A stretch of 64,000 nt of DNA from an uncultured bacterium (GTDB taxonomy: Bacteria > Planctomycetota > UBA1135 > GCA-002686595): assembly GCA_938075305.1 (NCBI GenBank), contig CALJGV010000010.1, positions 434,001-498,000 of the forward strand. Direction: 5' to 3'. The notes under the pieces are model-generated. The model saw only the letters and a list, made by a program, of their open reading frames with translations, was not told where the DNA came from and did no database searches. This document shows, one piece after another, positions 24,704 through 32,517 of the stretch. The position numbers and the translations under genes are program-made. The number at the start of each line of letters is the position of its first letter. Position 1 is the first letter of the stretch.

Positions 24704-26248
24704 TCAGAAGAGCGTGTAGATGAACGGGGCCACCAGGGGCGAGGAGGCGGCCACCACGAGGAGGCTGCCCACGCTGAGCAGGACGCTCAGGAGCGGCATC
24801 AGGTACCAGTGGCCGCGCAGGGTGAACGAGCGCAGCAGCTCGGCGATGGTGCCGACCCGGTCCCCGAGCTTGTAGAGCACGAAGGTCAGGATGGTGAGCA
24901 GGAGGCCGAGCACGGTGAGCTGGGAGGCCTGGGGCGGCAGGGCGGCCACGAGTGTGGTCACGCCGAGGGCCGTGGCGAAGACCACCGCCAGCAGGGCTGC
25001 CACGCTCCCGAAGCCGGTGATGGCGCTCTCCTGCGGGTAGGTCCTCGTGTAGAGGAGCCCCAGGGCCGCGGTCAGGCCCAGGTACCACAGGAGCCACCCC
25101 GGGACGGAATCCCCCGACGTCTCTCGCCCGACGGGCAGCGCGGGCGTCGCGTCGGCGGCCACCGGAGGGATCGCGTCTGCTCCGCCGAGGGCGCCGTACA
25201 GGGCGGTCGCGAGGGCGACGTTGCCGTCCGGGTTGAGGTGGAAGTCCCGCCGATAGTAGGGCTCCGCCTCGGCCGCGTAGGAGCGGATCGAGGTGGTCGG
25301 GTCGATCACCATGGCGCCGGCCTCGCGGGCCGCCTCGATGAAGATCCGCTGGGGGCGGGAGGGGTCGATCCGGCGACCGGCCTCGGTCGAGGTCGAGGTC
25401 GAGAGCGAGGCGACATGGGCCTTGGACGGGATCGGGCAGACGGCGAAGCGGCATCCGAGCCGCTCGCATTCGGCGCCCATGCGGCCGATGAGCGCGCGCG
25501 TGATCTGCTCGGCTGCGAGGGTCTCCGCGGGTGGTGCGACCAGGCGCGAGGACAGCTCCACCGGGAGGGTGATGTCGCCCACGGTCACCGTGGGCATCCG
25601 CGGGGACCCCACGAGGCGATGCCAGGCCTCACCCATGGCGAAGGCGCGATACCAGGGGCGCGGAGCAGGGGCCTGGAGCTTGCGCTCCACCAGGGTGCCG
25701 CCGGCGTCGTAGAGGGGCTTGTCCTGGCCGAGGTACCCGGCGCTCCCGTTCCACCAGATGTCGTTCTCGTACGCGAAGTAGACCACCAGGTCCGGCGCCG
25801 TGGCCGCGCCGTTGAGCTCCAGCCAGCGCAGGGACTGATCGCTGGAGTAGCCCTGGGTGCCGGCGTTCATGACCTCCACCCCGCGGCCCTCGGCGCCCCA
25901 GGCGCGCTCGAGCTGGTCCACGAACAGGTCCTCGCGATCCACGGTGTAGCCGACCACGAAGGAGTCCCCGAGGAAGACGGCGCGGAACGTGTCGTCCCCG
26001 GCAGGGTTCAGCGTCGCCGCGTCGTAGTCGTCCCGCAGGCCCGCGGCGTCCGTGGTGAGCGTGACGTCGTATTCGCCGGTCGAACGCTCGATGGTCTTGC
26101 CAGGGGTCTTGCGCCAGCCCAGGTCGGGGTCGAACTCCGTGTTGACCTCCGTCGGCGTGAAGCCGAGGGCGCGGAGCCCCACCTCGACGACGCCGAGCGC
26201 GATGGCGGCGCTGACGAGGAGCGCGAGGAGGACGTTGAGGGCCTTCAT
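24704..26248 (-). CDS. SGNH hydrolase-like protein fused to a C-terminal DUF5989-type segment
   Basis: A 514-residue protein with three parts. Residues 5-22 are a membrane anchor. Residues 30-370 are an SGNH domain with FLGDSFVVGYT (Ser96), an AGTQGYSSDQSL block, an FAYENDIWW block and DFHLNPDGN for the catalytic Asp/His. Residues 383-514 hold four membrane helices. They end with IAELLRSFTLRGHWYLMPLL, a hydrophobic helix and APFIYTLF, which matches the small stand-alone DUF5989 proteins from start to finish. It lies between a carbamoyltransferase gene (10 bp away) and a GT39-like gene, so it likely acts on the same extracytoplasmic glycan or lipid. The fusion is the odd feature. Confidence 0.85.
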   Translation of the reverse strand: MKALNVLLALLVSAAIALGVVEVGLRALGFTPTEVNTEFDPDLGWRKTPGKTIERSTGEYDVTLTTDAAGLRDDYDAATLNPAGDDTFRAVFLGDSFVVGYTVDREDLFVDQLERAWGAEGRGVEVMNAGTQGYSSDQSLRWLELNGAATAPDLVVYFAYENDIWWNGSAGYLGQDKPLYDAGGTLVERKLQAPAPRPWYRAFAMGEAWHRLVGSPRMPTVTVGDITLPVELSSRLVAPPAETLAAEQITRALIGRMGAECERLGCRFAVCPIPSKAHVASLSTSTSTEAGRRIDPSRPQRIFIEAAREAGAMVIDPTTSIRSYAAEAEPYYRRDFHLNPDGNVALATALYGALGGADAIPPVAADATPALPVGRETSGDSVPGWLLWYLGLTAALGLLYTRTYPQESAITGFGSVAALLAVVFATALGVTTLVAALPPQASQLTVLGLLLTILTFVLYKLGDRVGTIAELLRSFTLRGHWYLMPLLSVLLSVGSLLVVAASSPLVAPFIYTLF

Positions 26249-26258
26249 GTCCGGAGGT

Positions 26259-28049
26259 TCAGGACACCATCTGGGTCACGGAGTCCCCGTCGTGGCGCAG
26301 GTGGAAGACCGTCTCCGCGATCTTCTTCTTGGCGCTGGCCTCGACGATGAAGTTGTTCATGAACAGGTAGTCCATGCCCGAGAGGGAGAACGTGTTGAAG
26401 GCGTGGGCGGGCGACTCGACGATCGGCTCTCCCTTGAGGTTGAACGAGGTGTTCATGATCACGGGCACGTCGGTCAGCTCGCCGAAGCGCTCGATGATCC
26501 GGTGGTAGGCCGGGTTGGTCTGGCGGTAGACCGTCTGGAGCCGACCGGACCCGTCCTCGTGGGTGATGGCGGGGAGGACCTCGCGCTTCTCCTCGCGCAC
26601 GGGCGCCACGTAGAGCATGAAGCGCGCGGGCCAGTGCCGCTCGGGCTCGGGGATCTCGAAGAACTCGTCGGCGCGCTCCTCGATGACCGAGGGCGCGAAC
26701 GGCCGGAAGGCCTCGCGGAACTTGATCTTGGAGTTGAGCTTCTCCTTCATCTCCATGCGCCGGGGGTCAGCGATGATGGAGCGGCTCCCGAGCGCGCGCG
26801 GACCCCACTCACAGCGACCCCGCATCCAGCCGCACACGTGGCCGGCCTCGAGGGTGCGCGCGACGAAGTCGAAGAACTCCTCGTCGTCCGCGATCTTGCG
26901 ATAGGGGATGTCGTTGGCCTCGAGGAAGGACTGGATGGACTCGTCCCCGTGCTCGCTGCCCAGGTAAGCGTGCTCCAGGGCCGGCCCGCGCGGCTGGTCC
27001 AGGAGGTGGTTGTAGGCCCAGTACGCCGCGCCGGCGGAGCACCCGTCGTCGCCGGGGGCGGGGTGGATGTAGACGTCCTCGAAGGGACCCTGGCGCATGA
27101 GCTTGTAGTTGGCCACCGAGTTGAGGGCCACGCCCCCCGCGAGGCACAGCTTCTTGAGCCCCGTGATCTCGTGCAGGTGGGTGATCATCTTCAGCAGGAT
27201 CTCCTCGGTGACCCGCTGGATGCTCGCCGCCATGTCGCAGTAGTACGGGTCGAGCGAGGTGTCCTGGTGTTTGGGGTCGCGTCGCGGCCGACCGAAGTGC
27301 TCCTCGAAGAGCGGGCTGAGGGTGTCGTTGGTCGAGTGGTGGTACTTGAAGTACCGCATGTCGTGCCAGAGGGACCCATCCTCTGCCACGTCGAGGAGCT
27401 TGTAGATCTCGTCGCAGTACTTCGGCTCCCCGTAGGGATGCATCCCCATGAGCTTGTACTCGCCCTCGTTGATCTCGAAGCCGCAGTAGGCGGTGAAGGC
27501 GGAGTACAGCAGCCCCAGGGAGTGGGGGAACCGCATCTCCTTGATGACCTCGATCTTGTTCCCGCGGCCCACCGCCATGGTGGAGGTCGTCCACTCGCCC
27601 GCGCCGTCCACCGTGAGGATTGCCGCCTCCTCGAAGGGGGACGTGTAGAAGCTCGACGCGGCGTGGGAGACGTGGTGGTCCGCGAACAGGAACTTCGAGC
27701 GCGGCACCGAGAGGCGCTTGCTCATCATGGACTTGATCCAGAGCTTGTCCGAGATCCAGCGCTGCATCGACTCCCGGAAGACCGCGGCGCTCCTCGGGAA
27801 GGTCGCCATGGCGGTGAGCAGCATGCGCTCGAACTTCACGAAGGGCTTCTCGTAGAAGACCACGTAGTCCACGTCGTGGATCGAGATGCCGCCGCGCTCG
27901 AGGCAGAACTCGATGGCGAGCTCGGGGAAGCCGGAGTCGTGCTTCTTGCGGCTGAAGCGCTCCTCGGCCGACGCGGCGACGAGCACGCCGTTCTTCACGA
28001 GGGCGGCCGCCGAGTCGTGGTAGTAGAAGGAGAGGCCGAGGACGTTCAT
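26259..28049 (-). CDS. NodU/CmcH-type O-carbamoyltransferase
   Basis: A 596-residue member of the NodU/TobZ/CmcH family. These enzymes make carbamoyl-adenylate from carbamoyl phosphate and ATP and place the carbamoyl group on a hydroxyl of a sugar or other acceptor. Family landmarks in order: LGLSFYYHDSAAAL, EERFSRKKHDSGFP, DHHVSHAASSFYTSPF, LTVDGAGEWTT, EYKLMGMHPYGEP, LCLAGGVALNSVANYKL, APGDDGCSAGAA, EWGPRALGSRSI and FRPFAPSV. Length and all motifs are normal, and it is cytosolic. The ATG at 28049 gives the expected N-terminus; the 40 residues upstream in frame have no homology. It follows a small membrane-protein gene after 23 bp. Confidence 0.95.
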   Translation of the reverse strand: MNVLGLSFYYHDSAAALVKNGVLVAASAEERFSRKKHDSGFPELAIEFCLERGGISIHDVDYVVFYEKPFVKFERMLLTAMATFPRSAAVFRESMQRWISDKLWIKSMMSKRLSVPRSKFLFADHHVSHAASSFYTSPFEEAAILTVDGAGEWTTSTMAVGRGNKIEVIKEMRFPHSLGLLYSAFTAYCGFEINEGEYKLMGMHPYGEPKYCDEIYKLLDVAEDGSLWHDMRYFKYHHSTNDTLSPLFEEHFGRPRRDPKHQDTSLDPYYCDMAASIQRVTEEILLKMITHLHEITGLKKLCLAGGVALNSVANYKLMRQGPFEDVYIHPAPGDDGCSAGAAYWAYNHLLDQPRGPALEHAYLGSEHGDESIQSFLEANDIPYRKIADDEEFFDFVARTLEAGHVCGWMRGRCEWGPRALGSRSIIADPRRMEMKEKLNSKIKFREAFRPFAPSVIEERADEFFEIPEPERHWPARFMLYVAPVREEKREVLPAITHEDGSGRLQTVYRQTNPAYHRIIERFGELTDVPVIMNTSFNLKGEPIVESPAHAFNTFSLSGMDYLFMNNFIVEASAKKKIAETVFHLRHDGDSVTQMVS

Positions 28050-28072
28050 TGGGGGAGGTCGCCGTGCGGCGT

Positions 28073-28282
28073 TCAGTCCTGTCGTCGCGCGGCGGCGACG
28101 TCCTCGTTGGTGCTCTCCCAACGCGTCCAGTTCCCGGCGCGGCGGCGCTTTAGGTGGAGCGGATCGCACACGCGCTGATACACCACGGCGAAGGGGCCGA
28201 GCACGCCGAAGTAGAGGACCGTCAGCAGCACCCTCGAGAGCATGCTGCCGAAGCGTTCCGTGAACTGGGCGAGGGCTTGCAT
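28073..28282 (-). CDS. Small SxtJ-like membrane protein beside the carbamoyltransferase
   Basis: A 69-residue protein starting MQALAQFTERFGSMLSRVLL, with one hydrophobic helix (about 17-36, LTVLYFGVLGPFAVVYQRV). A basic tail ends in RRRAGNWTRWES, where a W-x-x-W/R stretch is typical of the short membrane proteins coded next to carbamoyltransferase genes. It is the first gene of the six-gene minus-strand operon. Its function is unknown; by association it may anchor or feed the carbamoyltransferase at the membrane. An in-frame ATG at 28345 would add 21 Pro/Arg-rich residues and is less likely. Confidence 0.75.
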   Translation of the reverse strand: MQALAQFTERFGSMLSRVLLTVLYFGVLGPFAVVYQRVCDPLHLKRRRAGNWTRWESTNEDVAAARRQD

Positions 28283-28417
28283 GGGCCGCGGTCGGGAGGC
28301 GGGTCGCGCCTGGGGGTCAGGGGGGAGGGAAAGCGGATGTCGCACTCGCGGGTGCGCCCGTCCTGCTACCCCCTCTATCGACGCAGCTTATCCATGCAGC
28401 TGTTACCAAGCCCGGAT

Positions 28418-29884
28418 TTATCGGACGAGAACACCCTTCAGGAGCTCATCGCGCTGGTACGTGGAGTCTCCATTCAGATCGCGGTAGGCGTCCACCTCGA
28501 TCTCGGTCCCGGGCTCGAGCCGGTCGAGCACGAGCTGGAGGGTCGCCTTGTCGCTGAGCCGGATGGCCCCGGAGCGTGGCTGGGTCCTGGCGCGTACGGC
28601 CGGAATGACGTCCCCGGGCCTGAGGCCCAGCTCGGCGGCCGAGCTGCCTTCGCGCACCCTTTGAACCATGAGGAAGCGGCTGCGGCCGAGCTTTCGCTCC
28701 GCGACGGTCACCCCGATCTCGGAGAAGAAGCGCCCGTTCATGTCGTCCCAGGACTGGAGCGTCACCGAGTCGGGCGCGGCGGAGTCCGGGCGGACGATCT
28801 CCACCGAGAACTCCGCCCCCGAGTCGATCTGGAGGGACTGGAGGAGGTAGTCCTCGGCGTTCTGAACAGGGATCCCGTTGAGGGAGAGCACCCGGTCGGC
28901 CTGGCAGATGCCGGCGGCGGCTGCGGGCCCCTGGTCCCAGACCTGGGTGACGACCAGCTCGCCGGCCTGCTCCTCCACGTCGAAGCCGAGCCACGCCCGC
29001 CGGGCGTCGGGGAACAGGCTGTCGGTCAGGACCTGACGCACCCGGTCCACGGGGATCGCGAAGCCGATGTTCTCGGCGTCGGTGTTCATCACCGTGTTGA
29101 TGCCGATCAGCTCGCCGTGGATGTTCAGGAGCGGGCCGCCGGAGTTGCCTCGGTTGATGGAGGCGTCGGTCTGGATGAGCCCGCGGAAGTGGAGCTGGCG
29201 CCCGGGGACGGGCACCTCCCGATAGAGGCCCGAGATGATCCCGGTGGAGACCGTGTAGGTCTGGCCGTGGGGGTTGCCGATGGCCACGACCCGCTCCCCA
29301 GGCATCAGGTCGGAGCTCGTGCCCATTCGGACAGTCGGGAACGTGCGCTCGCCCGCGGGCCGGAGGTCCGCCACCCCGTCGCCGTCCCAGTCGGCGAGCT
29401 CGGTCGCGGGGCCCGCCGATCCGGGATCGAGGGGCTGGATCTTCAGGAGCGCGAGGTCCTCCTCCCGGACGGCGGACATCATTCGCGCGGGGTACTCGTT
29501 GGGGTCACCGTCGAAGGAGACCGTGATCTGCTGGGCGCCCTCTACCACGTGGTAGTTGGTGACGATGAACCCGGAGGGGTGGATCACGACCCCGGAGCCG
29601 GAGCCAGACATCACCTGGCGCTGGAAGCCGAAGATGGTCCGGACGTTCTGGACCATCTCGGTCTCCACGTAGACCACGGACGGCTTCACGGCCTGGGCGA
29701 CACGGGCCTCCGGCGTCTCACGCTCGATGGACCGCAGGGACTCGTAGAGCTCGAGCCGCGCCTGCTCGTCGCCGCCCAGCTCCTGGCTCGCCCCGAGCTG
29801 GGCCTGGGCTGGCCCCATGCTGGCTCCGGCGGTGGAGATGGCGATGAGGAGAAGGCCGAGGGGCGAGCGGTCGAGGTGGATCAT
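28418..29884 (-). CDS. HtrA/DegP-type serine protease with calcium-loop-like inserts
   Basis: A 488-residue exported trypsin-like protease. A signal peptide covers about residues 1-29. The catalytic triad is visible: His112 in NYHVV, Asp143 in REEDLALLK and Ser248 in RGNSGGPL. PDZ domains follow near 295-395 and 400-475, as in DegP-type periplasmic quality-control proteases. Two stretches are unusual. DWDGDGVADL (165-174), inside the protease domain, looks like a dockerin/EF-hand calcium loop, and DLNGDSTYQRDE near the C-terminus is similar. CTGAACAG lies directly before the ATG. Monocistronic, with 134 bp to the next gene upstream of the carbamoyltransferase operon. Confidence 0.92.
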   Translation of the reverse strand: MIHLDRSPLGLLLIAISTAGASMGPAQAQLGASQELGGDEQARLELYESLRSIERETPEARVAQAVKPSVVYVETEMVQNVRTIFGFQRQVMSGSGSGVVIHPSGFIVTNYHVVEGAQQITVSFDGDPNEYPARMMSAVREEDLALLKIQPLDPGSAGPATELADWDGDGVADLRPAGERTFPTVRMGTSSDLMPGERVVAIGNPHGQTYTVSTGIISGLYREVPVPGRQLHFRGLIQTDASINRGNSGGPLLNIHGELIGINTVMNTDAENIGFAIPVDRVRQVLTDSLFPDARRAWLGFDVEEQAGELVVTQVWDQGPAAAAGICQADRVLSLNGIPVQNAEDYLLQSLQIDSGAEFSVEIVRPDSAAPDSVTLQSWDDMNGRFFSEIGVTVAERKLGRSRFLMVQRVREGSSAAELGLRPGDVIPAVRARTQPRSGAIRLSDKATLQLVLDRLEPGTEIEVDAYRDLNGDSTYQRDELLKGVLVR

Positions 29885-30104
29885 GGCTGTTCAGTGGGCC
29901 GTGGCGCCGCGGAGTCCGAGCTCAGGTACGGGCCGTGAGCCTGCGGAGTGGAGGGGGACTACGGCAAGGGGGCTCCCTTCGTGAGCAGAAAGGGCGTCCA
30001 GGACCCGGTCCATGCCCGGAGGCCGGGAAGAGCTCCGTCGCGACGTCCCCCTTACGGGACAGGGGCCCCGTCGGGCCGCTGGCGCCGGGGCCGAGGCCGG
30101 AGAC

Positions 30105-30146
30105 GAAAAAAGCCCTCGCAGGGCGCTGGGCCGCCGGCGAGGGCTT
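30105..30146 (-). terminator. Intrinsic terminator of tRNA-Val
   Basis: On the minus strand a 10-bp stem (30146-30137 with 30119-30110, GC-rich core GCCCTCGC) is followed at once by six T residues (30111-30106 read as A on plus). It begins 4 nt after the tRNA CCA end. This is a textbook Rho-independent terminator. Confidence 0.85.
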
Positions 30147-30149
30147 GGG

Positions 30150-30226
30150 TGGTGGACCTAAGTGGATTCGAACCACTGACCTCTACGATGTCAACGTAGC
30201 GCTCTAACCAGCTGAGCTATAGGTCC
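30150..30226 (-). tRNA. tRNA-Val (GAC)
   Basis: The minus strand folds into a full cloverleaf. The acceptor GGACCTA pairs with TAGGTCC, and the D arm is AGCTCAGCTGGTTAGAGC. The anticodon stem CTACG/CGTAG encloses TTGACAT with anticodon GAC, and the T arm contains GGTTCGAATCC. Discriminator A and an encoded CCA follow, with CCA at 30152-30150. Confidence 0.97.
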
Positions 30227-30239
30227 TCGACGGCGCGAG

Positions 30240-30268
30240 AATCTATCCGCGAAGGGCTGGGGCCTCAA
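30240..30268 (-). promoter_or_regulatory. Promoter of tRNA-Val
   Basis: On the minus strand TTGAGG (30268-30263) and TAGATT (30245-30240) are separated by exactly 17 bp. The -10 ends 13 nt before the mature 5' end of the tRNA. This is a good sigma-70-type match in a 70% GC background. Confidence 0.7.
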
Positions 30269-30477
30269 CGGTTTTTCCCCGGGTATCCGGTCCCGGACGG
30301 TTCCCCGGTGGTTCCCGCCGACCCGGCGCGGACCTAGACTCTTCGCCCGGACCCGGCGCTGGCCGCCGGACCGTCCCACCTTCCAGCCCTCCACACCGCC
30401 GTGGAGCGCACCCCCATCCCCGCGCCTGGGCCACCTCGGCTCTCGGCGCAGCCCCCCCTGAACAGTCGAGTGCACCC

Positions 30478-31596
30478 GTGAAGATTGGCGTCGTCAAGGA
30501 GATCAAGAATCACGAGTACCGGGTGGCCCTGCGTCCCTCAGGGGCCGAGCAGCTCATCGCCGATGGCCATGAGGTCATGGTGGAGGCCGGCGCTGGCAAG
30601 GGAACGAGCCTGGACGACGACAGCTACCAGTCGGTCGGGTGCACCATCGGCGGCTCGGCGGCCGAGGTCTGGGCCAGCTGCGACATGATCATGAAGGTGA
30701 AGGAGCCCCTCGCCTCGGAGTGGCCCCATATGCGCCCCGGGCAGACGGTCTTCACCTACTTCCACCTGGCGGCGGACCGAGAGCTCACCGAGGGGGTGCT
30801 CGCCACAGGCGCCCACTGCTTCGCCTACGAGACCCTGGAGGTCGGCGGCAAGCTCCCGCTGCTGGAGCCCATGAGCGAGGTCGCCGGTCGGCTCTCGATC
30901 CAGGCGGGCGCCAAGTACCTGGAGAAGCCCGCCGGTGGGGTGGGGCAGCTCCTCGGGGGTGTCCCTGGCGTGGCACCCGCGGAGGTCGTCGTCATCGGCG
31001 GCGGCGTGGTGGGCACCAACGCCGCGCGCATGGCCGCAGGCCTCGGCGCCAATGTGACCGTGCTGGACGTCAACCACGAGCGCATGCGCTACCTGGATGA
31101 GATCCTCCCGGCCAACTGCACCACCCTCTTCTCCAACCCCATGAGCGTCCGCGAGAAGCTCGAGGCGGCCGACCTCGTGGTGGGGGCCGTGCTGGTCCCC
31201 GGTGCCGCGGCGCCGAAGCTCATCAAGCGTGAGCACCTCGCGTTCATGAAGGAGGGCAGCGTCATCGCCGATGTCGCCGTGGACCAGGGCGGGTGCTGCG
31301 AGACGACGCGGCCGACCACCCACGAGGAGCCGACCTTCGTGGTGGACGGCGTGGTCCATTACTGCGTGGCCAACATGCCTGGCGCGGTGCCCCGCACCAG
31401 CACCTTCGCCCTGACGAATTCCACCCTGGCCTGGGCCCGGCGCCTGGCGCGCCTCGGCCCCAAGCAGGCCATCCTCGACGACCGGGGCCTGGCCACGGCG
31501 GCCAACGCCATCGGCGGGAAGCTGACCTGTGAGCCCGTGGCCCAGGCCTTCGGCATGGAGTTCGTGACCCCGGCCGTCGCCGCCGGCGCGATCTGA
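30478..31596 (+). CDS. ald: Alanine dehydrogenase
   Basis: A 372-residue protein, the normal length for Ald, which interconverts L-alanine and pyruvate plus ammonia with NAD. The N-terminus [15 protein letters not shown] is diagnostic. Lys75 (MKVKEP) and His96 (YFHLAAD) are the pyruvate-binding and catalytic residues. The NAD fold is [20 protein letters not shown], followed by [12 protein letters not shown] start, with CTGAACAG 12 nt upstream. A possible -10 (TAGACT, 30335-30340) lies further out, leaving a leader of about 130 nt. It is first in a run with uppP and an amidase gene. Confidence 0.97.
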   Translation: MKIGVVKEIKNHEYRVALRPSGAEQLIADGHEVMVEAGAGKGTSLDDDSYQSVGCTIGGSAAEVWASCDMIMKVKEPLASEWPHMRPGQTVFTYFHLAADRELTEGVLATGAHCFAYETLEVGGKLPLLEPMSEVAGRLSIQAGAKYLEKPAGGVGQLLGGVPGVAPAEVVVIGGGVVGTNAARMAAGLGANVTVLDVNHERMRYLDEILPANCTTLFSNPMSVREKLEAADLVVGAVLVPGAAAPKLIKREHLAFMKEGSVIADVAVDQGGCCETTRPTTHEEPTFVVDGVVHYCVANMPGAVPRTSTFALTNSTLAWARRLARLGPKQAILDDRGLATAANAIGGKLTCEPVAQAFGMEFVTPAVAAGAI

Positions 31597-31609
31597 CCGG
31601 GTTCACGCC

Positions 31610-32500
31610 GTGCTCCCCTCGTTCGACGCGGCCCTGGCCGGGGCTGTGGCCGCCGGCCACCAGGCCGGGCAGGTGACCCAGGAAGCCTCGGGGCTGGCCG
31701 AGGCGGACGTGTGGAATGTCTTCTTCCTCGCCATCATCCAGGGGCTCACCGAGTTCCTGCCGGTGAGCAGTTCGGGCCACCTCGCCCTCGGCAAGGCCGT
31801 CATGGGGCTCGAGGCGGGCGGGATGGCGCTCGACGTGGCGCTGCACGTGGGCACCCTCGCGGCCATCGTGTGGGCCTTCCGAAAGGACGTCCTCGCCCTG
31901 CTGCGCGACCCCTTCGAGGGGCGCTATCTGAGCTGGCTCTGGCTCGTGGTGGCCACGCTCCCGGTGGCCGTCATCGGGATCGTCTTCAAGGACTCCATCA
32001 CGGCAGCCGCCGGGACGGCCGTCGCGGCCGGCTGCGGGCTGCTCGTCACCTCCGTGGCGCTCCTGGTGGGGGAGTTCAACCGGCGGCGCTTCAACGCGCC
32101 GGCCTCGCCCGCGGACGGGCCGCCGGTCTTCCGCATGCGAGACGCGGTGGTGATGGGCTTCGCCCAGGCCGCCGCCATCTGGCCGGGCGTCTCGCGATCG
32201 GGGTCCACCATCTCGGCGGGCCTGGTCCGCGGCCTCTCGGCGGAGGACGCCGCGCGGCTCTCTTTCCTCATGAGCATCCCGGCCATCTCGGGCGCGGCCA
32301 TCGTGGAGCTGCCTGGCGCCCTCGAGGAGGGCTTCGGAAACCTCAACGGCGTCGTGGTGTTCGGGGCGACGGTCCTGGCGGGGCTGGTGGGGTGGAGCGC
32401 CCTTCGGATGCTGCTGCTCGTGCTTCGCAAGGGCTCGTTCCCGTACTTCGCCGGATACTGCGCCCTCCTCGGGACCGCCGCGCTGATCCTCGCTCGGTGA
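31610..32500 (+). CDS. uppP: Undecaprenyl-diphosphatase (BacA/UppP)
   Basis: An integral membrane phosphatase of up to 296 residues that recycles undecaprenyl pyrophosphate to the monophosphate carrier for peptidoglycan and glycan synthesis; it also gives bacitracin resistance. The two active-site signatures are intact: QGLTEFLPVSSSGHL (Glu48, His57 in this numbering) and PGVSRSGSTI. About seven to eight helices are visible. The GTG at 31610 leaves an extra 33-residue N-terminus; a GTG at 31709 would give the more usual start just before the first helix. It is 13 bp behind ald. Confidence 0.95.
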   Translation: MLPSFDAALAGAVAAGHQAGQVTQEASGLAEADVWNVFFLAIIQGLTEFLPVSSSGHLALGKAVMGLEAGGMALDVALHVGTLAAIVWAFRKDVLALLRDPFEGRYLSWLWLVVATLPVAVIGIVFKDSITAAAGTAVAAGCGLLVTSVALLVGEFNRRRFNAPASPADGPPVFRMRDAVVMGFAQAAAIWPGVSRSGSTISAGLVRGLSAEDAARLSFLMSIPAISGAAIVELPGALEEGFGNLNGVVVFGATVLAGLVGWSALRMLLLVLRKGSFPYFAGYCALLGTAALILAR

Positions 32501-32505
32501 GGGGG

Positions 32506-32511
32506 TAGGCT
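32506..32511 (+). promoter_or_regulatory. Possible -10 element close to the amidase start
   Basis: TAGGCT ends 6 nt before the ATG at 32518, a spacing that would give a leaderless transcript. It lies directly after the uppP stop. A weak TGATCC sits 17 bp upstream. There is no Shine-Dalgarno sequence between. Confidence 0.35.
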
Positions 32512-32517
32512 GGCACC

